Positions 1 to 7,796 of a DNA stretch of 19,099 nucleotides are shown one piece after another. The notes beneath the pieces are model-generated. The model searched no databases, was not told where the DNA came from, and was given only the letters and a program-made list of their open reading frames with translations. Made by a program: the position numbers and the translations under genes. This stretch comes from Bacillota bacterium (GTDB lineage Bacteria > Bacillota > Clostridia > Christensenellales > CAG-138), in assembly GCA_023426265.1 (NCBI GenBank), contig JAFABA010000154.1, positions 1 to 19,099 on the forward strand, given 5' to 3'. Positions within the stretch are counted from its first letter, which is position 1; every line of letters starts with the position of its first letter.

Positions 1-737
1 TCCCTAAGGGAAAGCGCCTGGCGGTAAAGCTGGGTATCGTTGGTCAATACCGCGCCGCCCTCCCCCATGGTCATATGGTGCGCCGCGTAAAAGCTGTAGG
101 TGGAAATATCCCCGAATGTGCCGCACAGGCGGCCGTCGTACCTGGAATCGAGCGCGTCGCAGACGTCCTCCACCACGTAAAGATCGTGCTCCTTCGCAAA
201 TTCCATGATGGCGTCCATTTCCGCCGGGTTCCCGATGGCGTGCGCAAAGAATATGGCGCGCGTTTTCTTGGAAAGCGCCTTCTCCAGGAGCTTTGCGTCG
301 ATGTTGTAGGTCCCTTCCTCCACGTCCACAAACACCGGTATGAGTCCGTTCTGCAATATGGGGTTGAGCGTTGTGGGGAATGTCAGCGCGGTTGTGATCA
401 CTTCGTCCCCGGGCACAAGCGGCCTTGGAATGTTCTTGGAACACAGCGCGCTCATCGCCAGAAGGTTCGCGGAGGAGCCGGAGTTGGTGACAAGCGCGTG
501 CCGCGCGCCCATGTAGGCCGCGAACGCGGTTGAAAACGTCTGACCTTCCCTTCCCAGCGTCAGGTGAAAGTCCAGCGCGCTTTTGACAATGGCCTGCATC
601 TCTTTTTCATCATACACGCGCCCGGCATAGTGGATTCTAGTCTTGCCGGGTATGAATTCCTGATTGCTTTCCCGCAGTCGGTAAAGCTCCTCCACTTTTT
701 CTAAGATTTCCTGCTGAATCTGCTGTTCACGTTCCAT
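1..737 (-). CDS. rfbH: CDP-4-keto-6-deoxyglucose 3-dehydratase (E1), N-terminal part, cut by window edge
   Basis: The minus-strand frame opens at ATG 737 after GAGGGGGTG and stays open to the window edge, giving 245 residues of a protein usually near 437. The fold type I aminotransferase family is clear (TNSGSSANLLA at 85-95, HAIGNPAEMDAI at 166-177). The usual PLP-binding lysine is replaced by histidine in YAAHHMTMGEGG (His220-His221), the hallmark of the PMP-dependent dehydratase RfbH/AscC/E1. Cys193 in EDVCDALDS sits where E1 has the first ligand of its [2Fe-2S] cluster; the others lie outside the window. The family removes the C3 hydroxyl of CDP-4-keto-6-deoxyglucose together with a reductase (RfbI/AscD), which is not visible here. 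It starts 4 bases after the stop of the aminotransferase gene and is the sixth visible gene of the operon. Confidence 0.93.
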   Translation of the reverse strand, partial: MEREQQIQQEILEKVEELYRLRESNQEFIPGKTRIHYAGRVYDEKEMQAIVKSALDFHLTLGREGQTFSTAFAAYMGARHALVTNSGSSANLLAMSALCSKNIPRPLVPGDEVITTALTFPTTLNPILQNGLIPVFVDVEEGTYNIDAKLLEKALSKKTRAIFFAHAIGNPAEMDAIMEFAKEHDLYVVEDVCDALDSRYDGRLCGTFGDISTYSFYAAHHMTMGEGGAVLTNDTQLYRQALSLR

Positions 738-741
738 ACGC

Positions 742-1857
742 TCACCCCCTCGCATCCGCCATCAGGCGGATCAACGCGTTGGATACAAACGCAACATCCT
801 CTTCCGTCATATTCAATGCGGAAGGCAGCGAGATGCCGCGTTCTTCTACCTGCAATGCGACGGGGTTAGGGAAGCGCTGCTCAAACACCGGGAACCGGCT
901 CATCTGCGGAAACGCGGGGCGGGCGTGGATGTTTTCGCGTTTAAGCCCTGATAATATTTCATCCCTCTGCTCCCTTGTGACATCCGGCAGCAGTATGGAC
1001 GGATAGCAGTAGTTGCTCCTGCAATAGGGTCTTTCCACGATTAGTTTGATCCCTTCCGCATCCTTCAGACGCGCGTGGTACGCGGCAAATATGTTACGCT
1101 TCTTTTGCATCAGTTCGTCCACGCGCCTTAGCTGCGCGAGCGCAAGCGCCGCGGTAAGGTTGCTCATAATGTATTCGTAGCCGATTTCATCGCTCCAGAA
1201 TACGGCCTTGCTGTCCGTACGGCCCATATTGGCCAGCAGCAGCGCGCGCTCATACAGCTCCTTGTTGTTCGTCAGCAGCATGCCGCCCTCGCCGCTGACC
1301 GCCATTTTGCCGCCCTGAAAGCTGAAGCAGGAAAAATCGCCGAACGAGCCTACTTTCTGCCCCTTATATTCCGCGCCGATGGCGGGAGCCGCGTCCTCGA
1401 TCACGGCAAGGCCGTGTTCCTTGGCAATTTCCATGATCTCATCCATTTCGGCGGGGTGGCCGAACGTGTGCACCAGCATGATGGCTTTGGTGCGGGGAGT
1501 GATCGCTTTTTTGATACTTTCGGGGTCGATCGTCCAGGTATCCGGCGTAATATCCACAAACACGCTGGTTGCGCCGGTATACGCTACCGTATAGGCGGTG
1601 GCCACCCAGCTAAAATCCGTCACGATGACCTCGTCATCAGCCTTCAATCCAAGCGCCGCGCAGGCAAGGTGCAGCGCATGCGTGCCGCAAAACGTCGCAA
1701 TGGCGTACTTTACGCCGATGTATTCCGCAAACTCCCGTTCAAGCTGCCTGATGTAGCCATCGTAATTTTCATACCAGCCGTTTTGAACGGCATCGTATAC
1801 AAGTTCCACCTCTTTATCTGTAATGGACGGCCCCGCAAAACTGATCTTTTTATTCAA
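742..1857 (-). CDS. DegT/DnrJ/EryC1/StrS family sugar aminotransferase
   Basis: A 371-residue PLP-dependent nucleotide-sugar aminotransferase of normal family length. Lys184 in SFQGGKMAVSGEGG is the expected PLP Schiff-base lysine, unlike the His of the neighbouring RfbH; Asp155 in EDAAPAIG should hold the pyridine nitrogen. The start is TTG at 1857, chosen because AGGAGGG lies 6 bases upstream and the protein begins with the usual family N-terminus (MNKKISFAGPSITDKE). The family transfers an amino group, usually from glutamate, to a keto sugar nucleotide. Between a GNAT acetyltransferase and rfbH, the likely substrate is a CDP-linked keto sugar: the C4 ketone or, as a guess, the side-chain ketone made by the ThDP enzyme. 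Position and stereochemistry cannot be read from the sequence. Confidence 0.9.
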   Translation of the reverse strand: MNKKISFAGPSITDKEVELVYDAVQNGWYENYDGYIRQLEREFAEYIGVKYAIATFCGTHALHLACAALGLKADDEVIVTDFSWVATAYTVAYTGATSVFVDITPDTWTIDPESIKKAITPRTKAIMLVHTFGHPAEMDEIMEIAKEHGLAVIEDAAPAIGAEYKGQKVGSFGDFSCFSFQGGKMAVSGEGGMLLTNNKELYERALLLANMGRTDSKAVFWSDEIGYEYIMSNLTAALALAQLRRVDELMQKKRNIFAAYHARLKDAEGIKLIVERPYCRSNYCYPSILLPDVTREQRDEILSGLKRENIHARPAFPQMSRFPVFEQRFPNPVALQVEERGISLPSALNMTEEDVAFVSNALIRLMADARG

Positions 1858-1895
1858 AACAAGCCCTCCTAGGCTTATGCCGTTATTTTTTGCGC

Positions 1896-2543
1896 CTATT
1901 CCGGCGCTCTATGTTGCTCCGTTTCCCATGCCGCAATATCCAGCCGCATACGAACAAAGCGCTTGCCTTTTACCCCGGGTACGGGCAGATTTTCTTCCGT
2001 AATGACAAAATGGTTCCGTTTGTAATAGGCAATGGCATGGGCGTTGTCTGAAAATACGCGAAGCTCGATTGCGTTCAGGCGCAACGCCGCAAGCCCCCAG
2101 CGGATGAGCGCGTGGAGCGCGAACGTCATCATTCCGGGCAAGGCGTCCTTTTCCCCGCGCAGCACCGCGTCCACCTCGCAGGAGCGCGCCTCGCAATCAA
2201 AGCTCGAAAAGCCGATATGCCCCACGCGCCTGCCGTCCGGCAGCACGATATAGAATAAGATCCGGTCCCAGCGGCCGATCACATAGCGATCGAGCCACTC
2301 CCTCGTGGTCTCTTCCGTGGCGGTAAACGGCTCCGCGGAAAGCGAAGGATTGGCGTTGCGCCACAAAGCAAGCTGCGTAGCGCTTCCCGGCAAAGACTCT
2401 CGGTAATCCCGCGTGATGGGCCGGAGATGCCCTGCCAGCGCTCCGTTATCGTCATAAATGGGAATGCAGCGCAGCAACTCATGTTTGTGCATGCATTTGA
2501 AGCTGTCGAATACGGTCTTTACAAACGTCTGGTACGCTTCCAT
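1896..2543 (-). CDS. GNAT-family N-acetyltransferase
   Basis: About 215 residues. The C-terminal part has the GNAT pattern: a central strand ending in GRRVGHIGFSSF, then an acidic strand, a helix (LHALIRWGLAALRLNAIELRV) and the FSDNAHAIAYYKRNHF segment that usually closes the acetyl-CoA fold. I prefer the ATG at 2543 because AAAGGGG lies 7-8 bases ahead; an ATG at 2549 overlaps the previous stop but is too close to that site. GNAT enzymes beside sugar aminotransferases usually acetylate the new amino group, so the likely substrate is the CDP-amino sugar made by the next gene. The N-terminal 80 residues match nothing I recognise. The family call is firm; the substrate is inference. Confidence 0.82.
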   Translation of the reverse strand: MEAYQTFVKTVFDSFKCMHKHELLRCIPIYDDNGALAGHLRPITRDYRESLPGSATQLALWRNANPSLSAEPFTATEETTREWLDRYVIGRWDRILFYIVLPDGRRVGHIGFSSFDCEARSCEVDAVLRGEKDALPGMMTFALHALIRWGLAALRLNAIELRVFSDNAHAIAYYKRNHFVITEENLPVPGVKGKRFVRMRLDIAAWETEQHRAPE

Positions 2544-2545
2544 GC

Positions 2546-4288
2546 TCATTCCCCTTTGCTGTTTCTTTCAAAAGGCTTGACGATCATATCCCGCAGGAAT
2601 TGCGCACGCTCCACCGGCGGCTCCAGTTCCTCTATGGGGTGATTTACAGAGAGCTTGGGGAACACATGGGTGATTTGCGGCAGCGTCACCTCAATGACGG
2701 CTGGCCCCGGCGCATGTAACAGCTCCTGAACAGCCTTCAAATCCTCCATGCGCTCCACCCGCCGGCTCTGGATGCCGTAGGCGGAAGCGATCGCGCAAAA
2801 ATTCGGCGCATCATATCCTTCTACGGTCCCGAAATAGCGGGAGGAAAAATACATCTCCTGAAAATGGCGGATCATGCCCAGACTGCGGTTGTTGAGCACG
2901 ATCACCTTGACAGGTATTTGCTCCCTATTTAGTAAAGCGAGCTCCTGAATGTTCATCTGCATGCCGCCATCCCCCACGATTGCAATCACTTTGCGGTGCG
3001 GGGCAGCGTATTGCGCGCCGATGGCGGCGGGCAGCGAGAAGCCCATGGCCCCCATGCCGCCGGAGGTCAGAAGCCGCTGGCGGGCGTTTAGTATAAGCGA
3101 CTGCGCGCCCCACATCTGGTTCTGGCCCACGTCCAGGCAGACGATCTCCTCCCCATCCATGAAGCCGCCCAGCGTGGAAACAAGATAGTTCGGGTCGGAA
3201 AATTCCTGCTCTATAAAAGAGGGATAGCGGGCTTTATACCCGGCAATGATTGCGTGCCATGCGCTCCAATCGGATGTGATCCAATGGGACTCGGCCACCA
3301 GTTGCTCCAAAAACATCTTCGCGTCGGCCCGCAGTTTCACTTCATCCGGCTTGATGGTATGGGAAAGCTCATCGGGGTCGATATCCACGCGGATAAGCTT
3401 CGCTTCCCGCGCGAAGCTCTGGGGAAGCGTGCCGGTCTGCCGGGTATCGAGGCGTGTGCCGACCGCAAGCACAAGATCGCTGTTTGCGACCGCCAAATTC
3501 GCGTACCGGTTGCCATAGGAGCCAAGCATGCCGCAGAACTCCGGGATCGTATTGTCCACGGCGTCCCGCCCCATCAAGGAGGCAACCACGGGAATATGCA
3601 GCGATTGCGCAAGAATATTCAAGGCTTCCGTCCCGCCGGAAAGCCGCACGCCGCCGCCCGCAAGCAGTATGGGACGGCGGCTCATGCTGAGCGCTTCCAC
3701 TACCTGCCCGATGTTGATGGGCGCATGCGTATCCGGTTCCGGTTCATAGCCTAAAAGCGCGCCTTCCTCGATCTGCGCGCGCTGGACGTTCATAGGGATA
3801 TCGAGAAGCACGGGGCCTTTTCTGCCGTCCTGCGCGGCAAAAAACGCGCGCTCAAGTTCATGGCGAATACTGTTGGGGTCGGTGACGCGGGCGGCGTATT
3901 TGACGATGGGCTTCACGATGCTGACGATATCCGTCTCCTGAAAGCCAAGCTGGCGGACGGGAAGCGTTCCCTTATATTCGTATGTATTGACCTGCCCGGT
4001 CAGATAGACGCAGGGAATGGAGTCGAAATACGCGCTTCCGATGCCCGTTATGAGGTTGGTGGCCCCCGGCCCGCTGGTAGCGATGGCGACGCCGCACCTC
4101 CCCGTGACGCGGGCATAGCCTTCCGCCGCGAAAGCCGCGCCCTGCTCATGCCCGCAGCCGATGAAGCGGATACCGTCCGCTGCATAAAAGGAATCGATGA
4201 GGTGCGTCACGGCGCCCCCCTGGTACCCGAACGCATGGGTGCATCCTTTCCCGATTAAAAATTTTGCGATATAGTCAGACAGTTTCAT
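2546..4288 (-). CDS. ThDP-dependent acetolactate-synthase-like enzyme, probable YerE-type nucleotide-sugar branching enzyme
   Basis: A 580-residue protein with the three-domain layout of acetohydroxyacid synthase: N-terminal ThDP pyrimidine-binding domain with catalytic Glu48 (GHEQGAA), central domain with GTRLDTRQTG at 277-286, and C-terminal pyrophosphate domain with GDGG at 439-442 and NN at 466-467. It could be a biosynthetic IlvB, but no small subunit or valine genes are near, and it overlaps rfbG by ATGA and the acetyltransferase on the other side. The Trp that recognises 2-ketobutyrate in true synthases (RQWQ context) is Phe476 here (RHFQ). YerE, an established relative, decarboxylates pyruvate and adds the acetyl unit to CDP-4-keto-3,6-dideoxyglucose, exactly the product expected from the neighbouring genes. 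The YerE-like role is strong context inference, not proof. Confidence 0.85.
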   Translation of the reverse strand: MKLSDYIAKFLIGKGCTHAFGYQGGAVTHLIDSFYAADGIRFIGCGHEQGAAFAAEGYARVTGRCGVAIATSGPGATNLITGIGSAYFDSIPCVYLTGQVNTYEYKGTLPVRQLGFQETDIVSIVKPIVKYAARVTDPNSIRHELERAFFAAQDGRKGPVLLDIPMNVQRAQIEEGALLGYEPEPDTHAPINIGQVVEALSMSRRPILLAGGGVRLSGGTEALNILAQSLHIPVVASLMGRDAVDNTIPEFCGMLGSYGNRYANLAVANSDLVLAVGTRLDTRQTGTLPQSFAREAKLIRVDIDPDELSHTIKPDEVKLRADAKMFLEQLVAESHWITSDWSAWHAIIAGYKARYPSFIEQEFSDPNYLVSTLGGFMDGEEIVCLDVGQNQMWGAQSLILNARQRLLTSGGMGAMGFSLPAAIGAQYAAPHRKVIAIVGDGGMQMNIQELALLNREQIPVKVIVLNNRSLGMIRHFQEMYFSSRYFGTVEGYDAPNFCAIASAYGIQSRRVERMEDLKAVQELLHAPGPAVIEVTLPQITHVFPKLSVNHPIEELEPPVERAQFLRDMIVKPFERNSKGE

Positions 4289-5367
4289 TTCTGTTCCTCA
4301 TTCTCTATAGCAACGCCTGCGGCACGGGCGTAATACCTTTTGATCTGGCCGATGCAGAGCGGACGCAAGCCCGCAGAATCCGCCCGGTACCACGAAACGG
4401 TTTCGTTGAGCGCCTCCTGCAACGAAAGCTGCGGCCGCCAGTGAAGCAGTTCCTTGGCCTTTGTGCAGTCCAGGCGAAGCTGCGCCGCTTCATGCACCGC
4501 GCCGGGAATGGAGAGATCTTCCCACGCGCCGTTTCCCCATATGCCGACGAGCGTTTCCACAAGCTTGCCTACCGTCGCCACGTCGGCAGCATCCGGGCCG
4601 AAATTCCACGCGCCCGCATATGCCTTTGGATCGTTCATGAGCTTCTGCCCCAGCAGCAAATACCCGTAGAGCGGTTCCAGCACGAACTGCCACGGGCGGA
4701 CGGCATGCGGGTTTCGCACATGGATGGGCTTACCTGCACGCAATGCGCGCACGCAATCCGGCACGATACGGTCCTGCGCCCAGTCTCCGCCGCCGATGAC
4801 GTTCCCGGCTCTAGCTGTGGCGACGCCTTTTCCCTGCTTTTCAAAGAAGGAGCGCTCATAGGCGGACGCCGCAAGCTCCGCGCAGCCCTTGGACGCGCTG
4901 TACGGGTCGTATCCCCCCATGGCGTCGGTTTCGCGGTAGCCCTGAAGCTGCTCCCGGTTTTCATAACATTTATCGGAGGTGACGATCACCGCGGTGCGTA
5001 CGCTGTCAAACAGCCTGATGTTTTCAAGCACGTTGACCGTACCCATGATATTGGCCTCCATGGTATCCATGGGAGCGTCGTAAGAAAGCCGCACGATGGG
5101 CTGGGCTGCAAGATGGAACACGATCTCGGGCTGAAAAAACCAGAAGGCCTCGCTTAGAGCGTCCTCGTCCCGGATATCGTCCCGCACGTCCATGATGCCG
5201 CCCGCCACGTTGCACAAATCGAACATGCCGTTTTCATAGGGCGGGTCCAGCGCATAGCCCATGACCTCCGCCCCCATGAGGGTCAGCCAAAGCGTGAGCC
5301 ATGCGCCTTTGAACCCGGTATGCCCGGTCACGAGCACGCGTTTTTTCAAGTACGCGCCGCCGAACAT
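4285..5367 (-). CDS. rfbG: CDP-glucose 4,6-dehydratase
   Basis: A 360-residue extended short-chain dehydrogenase. The nucleotide-binding loop is GHTGFKG at 15-21 and the catalytic set is TSDK (130-133) with YSASK (Tyr156, Lys160). RPWQFVLEPLYGYL is typical of the RfbG branch rather than RmlB. It converts CDP-glucose to CDP-4-keto-6-deoxyglucose using bound NAD. The frame is open 51 bases further upstream to ATG 5418, but that would overlap rfbF by 40 bases; ATG 5367 matches the family N-terminus (short lead, then KKRVLVTGHTGFKG) and lies 11 bases after the rfbF stop, whose last codons supply GGGAG. It overlaps the ThDP-enzyme start by ATGA, so translation is probably coupled. Confidence 0.95.
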   Translation of the reverse strand: MFGGAYLKKRVLVTGHTGFKGAWLTLWLTLMGAEVMGYALDPPYENGMFDLCNVAGGIMDVRDDIRDEDALSEAFWFFQPEIVFHLAAQPIVRLSYDAPMDTMEANIMGTVNVLENIRLFDSVRTAVIVTSDKCYENREQLQGYRETDAMGGYDPYSASKGCAELAASAYERSFFEKQGKGVATARAGNVIGGGDWAQDRIVPDCVRALRAGKPIHVRNPHAVRPWQFVLEPLYGYLLLGQKLMNDPKAYAGAWNFGPDAADVATVGKLVETLVGIWGNGAWEDLSIPGAVHEAAQLRLDCTKAKELLHWRPQLSLQEALNETVSWYRADSAGLRPLCIGQIKRYYARAAGVAIENEEQK

Positions 5368-5378
5368 GCTTTTGAAAG

Positions 5379-6149
5379 TTACTCCCACAGCTTCCACGGC
5401 GCTTCCCCCCCGTTCCAAAGCCCGTTCATTTTTTCAATGTCCTTGCCGGTATCCACCGCGGCCCAGAACCCCTTGTGCTGGTACACGCCAATTTCCCCCG
5501 CGAGGGCAAGGCTGTGGAGCGGCTCTTCCTCCAGCGCGCAGTTCTTATCCGGAATAAAATCGAACACGCCCCTGTTGAGCACCATGAAGCCGCCGTTGAT
5601 GGTATCCTCCAGCAGCGGTTTTTCCTTGAATTTGGTCACGACGCCATCCTCCATCTGCAGCACGCCGAACGGGGAAATGGGGTTTACGCCGGTAATGGTC
5701 GCGATGCGTCCGGATCTTTCATGGCTTTCGATCAACTTAGGGATATTGACGTCGCTCAGCCCGTCCCCGTAGGTGAGCATGAACGTATCATCCTCAATGT
5801 AGCGCTCCACCAGCTTCAGCCTGCGCCCGGTCTGGCTTTCGAGGCCTGTATCCACGATGGTGACGCGCCAGTTTTCACTGCTTTGCGTGTGGTATTCTAT
5901 GGTGGGAGTCGGACCGGTCACGGCGGTAAAGTCGTTGTTGCGCCAGCACATTTCCATAAAGTAGCGCTTGATCATATCTCCCTTGTAACCCGCGCACAGG
6001 ACAAAATCCTTATGCCTGTAATGGGAGTAGATCTTCATGATATGCCAGAGTATCGGCCGTTCGCCGATCAACACAAGCGGCTTGGGGCGGTATTCGGTTT
6101 CCTCCCGCATGCGCGTGCCCCTGCCGCCGCAAAGAATGACTGTTTTCAT
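5379..6149 (-). CDS. rfbF: Glucose-1-phosphate cytidylyltransferase
   Basis: A 256-residue nucleotidyltransferase that makes CDP-glucose from CTP and glucose-1-phosphate, the first committed step of CDP-dideoxy sugar synthesis. The signature is LCGGRGTRMREE at 6-17 followed by RPKPLVLIG, with TYGDGLSDV for metal and sugar binding; ILWHIMKIYSHY is characteristic of RfbF rather than RmlA. The frame extends upstream to 6194, but ATG 6149 is the family start and has AGG 8 bases ahead; the extra 15 residues would be an unlikely hydrophobic leader. It is the first gene of the sugar operon, since a terminator for the upstream glycosyltransferase lies at 6288-6310. I found no clear promoter in 6150-6287. 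Confidence 0.95.
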   Translation of the reverse strand: MKTVILCGGRGTRMREETEYRPKPLVLIGERPILWHIMKIYSHYRHKDFVLCAGYKGDMIKRYFMEMCWRNNDFTAVTGPTPTIEYHTQSSENWRVTIVDTGLESQTGRRLKLVERYIEDDTFMLTYGDGLSDVNIPKLIESHERSGRIATITGVNPISPFGVLQMEDGVVTKFKEKPLLEDTINGGFMVLNRGVFDFIPDKNCALEEEPLHSLALAGEIGVYQHKGFWAAVDTGKDIEKMNGLWNGGEAPWKLWE

Positions 6150-6287
6150 GCAGATTACCTGCTTTCCATATATACAGTACAGCGCCGCAAACATACGGCG
6201 TCTACTCCACTATATGCATTCAGGAATACCCGCGTTAAACAACATCCGCAACCTTTGTATATATGATCCGTGCATAAAAAGCGGCAT

Positions 6288-6310
6288 AAAAAAGCCCCGA
6301 TGTGCGGGGC
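6288..6310 (-). terminator. Intrinsic terminator after the glycosyltransferase gene
   Basis: Read on the minus strand, GCCCCG pairs with CGGGGC around a 5-base loop (6294-6310) and is followed by six T residues (6288-6293). It lies 29 bases past the glycosyltransferase stop codon and separates that gene from the rfbF operon. An alternative longer pairing of AAAAGCCC with GGGCTTTT spans the same place. Confidence 0.75.
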
Positions 6311-6338
6311 AACGGGCTTTTCATGACACAGCATTGAG

Positions 6339-7601
6339 CTATTCGGGTTTTTGAAAGAGCAAATAGTACCCTTTGCTGTGCTTTTTTAAGTTTGCTCCCG
6401 CATCCAGGAGCAGCATAACGAGCTCGCGGAACACTTCGCCGTTTGCGGCGGTGCACAAAAACTGTCCGCCCGGAGCAAGCAGCCTGTAGAGCGATTTCAC
6501 GGCGTTCTTCCAACCCGGAAGGGCATGCGTGGTGCTTTCGAGCAGAACGTAATCATACGTTCTCTGCCCCAGACCGGATTCAAGTTCCTCCAATGGGCAG
6601 AAGGCGCATCCGTCGCATATGGTTTTCAGCTCCGTCATGTTGGAGGGGCGTTCGGACAGATAATAAAGCCGGATATTGTCCCCGCCAAAATAACGGCAGA
6701 CGTTCTTGACCTGAAGCGCGGTCCCGCCGTAGGACGAGCCGATTGCAAGTATGTTTTTGTTCGCCGCGCCGTCATAGGAAAACAAATCCAGCACATCGCT
6801 GTCCATCAGGCCCGCAACGTATGGGTCCACGGCAAATTTTTGGATAAACAGGATCTTGTTTCTGATGGCAAGCGCAGGGTCCTTTGCGTATTCCGCATTG
6901 AACGTCCTCGCGCCAAAATGATGTACAAACGTATCCCTCGCAAGTACGACCTTGTACCCCATCCGCCTGATATTGAAGCACATGGCGTCGTCATCATAGC
7001 TGCCGGGGTTAAAGTCCTCGTCAAAGCCATGCAGCGACTTTTGCAGTTCGGTTCTATATATGCCCAAATACGTGCTCAATTTCAGGCGTTCTTCCCATTT
7101 GTGCGGGTCGCTCCTATTAAAACGTTCCGCAAACGCCTGCATTTGCTCCATGGTGCCGTAGGGAACCGGGATCTGCTGGTAATTGCAGCTCGCGTTGCAT
7201 ACGGGCACCGCCATGCCGATACGCGCATCGGTTTCCATGCACGCAAGGAGGTTATCAAGCCAACGGGTGGTGACCACGATATCGTTGCTGATGTTGAGCG
7301 TATAGTTCCCCTCGGCCATGGCGAACCCCCGGTTGATGGCCTTGCATACCCCGATGTTTTCCGGGAAGCTGATCTTTTTCTGGTTGGGCAGGCTGTTAAA
7401 GTATTCCTCCGTGCCGTCCGAAGAACCGTTGTTGATGGTGATCAGCTCAAAATCGATATGGGAGGTATACTTGTAAATGCTTTCAATGCACTGCCGTGTA
7501 TAGTCCAAATGATTGTAGGCGATCACCACAAGGCTTGCTGCGGGACGCGGCCGCCCCGCATCCTGCGGAGGCACAAAAGAGATATCCGTTTCACGTATCA
7601 T
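6339..7601 (-). CDS. Family 2 glycosyltransferase fused to a methyltransferase-like Rossmann domain
   Basis: A 420-residue protein with two parts. Residues 20-260 are a GT-A glycosyltransferase of family 2: SLVVIAYNHLDYTRQCIESI, NNGSSDGTEEYF, SND at 105-107 in the DxD position, and an acidic YDDDAM segment near 202-207 that may supply the catalytic base, followed by HHFGARTF. Residues 282-418 look like a class I SAM-methyltransferase fold: glycine loop NILAIGSSYGG, YDYVLLES near 349-356 and LLAPGGQFL near 374-382. The second part may be inactive, since the acidic residue after strand 2 is unclear. The start is ATG 7601 with AGGGG 7 bases ahead. No membrane segment is seen; the likely role is adding a sugar during surface polysaccharide synthesis. 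Donor and acceptor are unknown. Confidence 0.87.
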   Translation of the reverse strand: MIRETDISFVPPQDAGRPRPAASLVVIAYNHLDYTRQCIESIYKYTSHIDFELITINNGSSDGTEEYFNSLPNQKKISFPENIGVCKAINRGFAMAEGNYTLNISNDIVVTTRWLDNLLACMETDARIGMAVPVCNASCNYQQIPVPYGTMEQMQAFAERFNRSDPHKWEERLKLSTYLGIYRTELQKSLHGFDEDFNPGSYDDDAMCFNIRRMGYKVVLARDTFVHHFGARTFNAEYAKDPALAIRNKILFIQKFAVDPYVAGLMDSDVLDLFSYDGAANKNILAIGSSYGGTALQVKNVCRYFGGDNIRLYYLSERPSNMTELKTICDGCAFCPLEELESGLGQRTYDYVLLESTTHALPGWKNAVKSLYRLLAPGGQFLCTAANGEVFRELVMLLLDAGANLKKHSKGYYLLFQKPE

Positions 7602-7767
7602 ACTATTCCCCTAAAGTCGGATTGGCTTTGGCCGCATGCAACCCAAGACATTCGGCCGCCATCCGCGCACCATATCGGCGGGGGCAAATTTTCCCTGCCC
7701 AGTATCAGAATATGCATATAACCATACATTCGTTATTGATATGCCTGTGATATTGCCGTTTCAAGGC

Positions 7768-7796
7768 AAAAAAAGAGCAGCTATTTAGACTGCTCT
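7768..7796 (-). terminator. Intrinsic terminator at the edge of the inverted-repeat element
   Basis: On the minus strand AGAGCAG pairs perfectly with CTGCTCT around a 9-base loop and runs into seven T residues (A run 7768-7774 on the plus strand). It can end transcription of the metallo-hydrolase gene, which stops at 7954, and so insulates the glycosyltransferase gene. It abuts the inverted-repeat element and may have arrived with it. Confidence 0.7.

Noticed and set aside
75..533. Plus-strand and minus-strand frames within the rfbH region
   Set aside because: The true minus-strand rfbH frame is open to the window edge and carries the full family signature; the others are shadows.
2546..4288. 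Calling the ThDP enzyme the valine/isoleucine pathway acetolactate synthase
   Set aside because: No small subunit or branched-chain amino acid genes are near, it overlaps sugar genes on both sides, and the acceptor-selecting Trp is Phe.
4264..5157. A 297-codon plus-strand frame opposite rfbG
   Set aside because: It lies wholly opposite a gene with intact catalytic motifs and shows no recognisable domain.
6525..7721. A 398-codon open frame on the plus strand opposite the glycosyltransferase gene
   Set aside because: It mirrors the strongly coding minus-strand gene, has no family motif or ribosome-binding site, and its arginine/valine/histidine-rich composition is typical of antisense frames in GC-rich genes.
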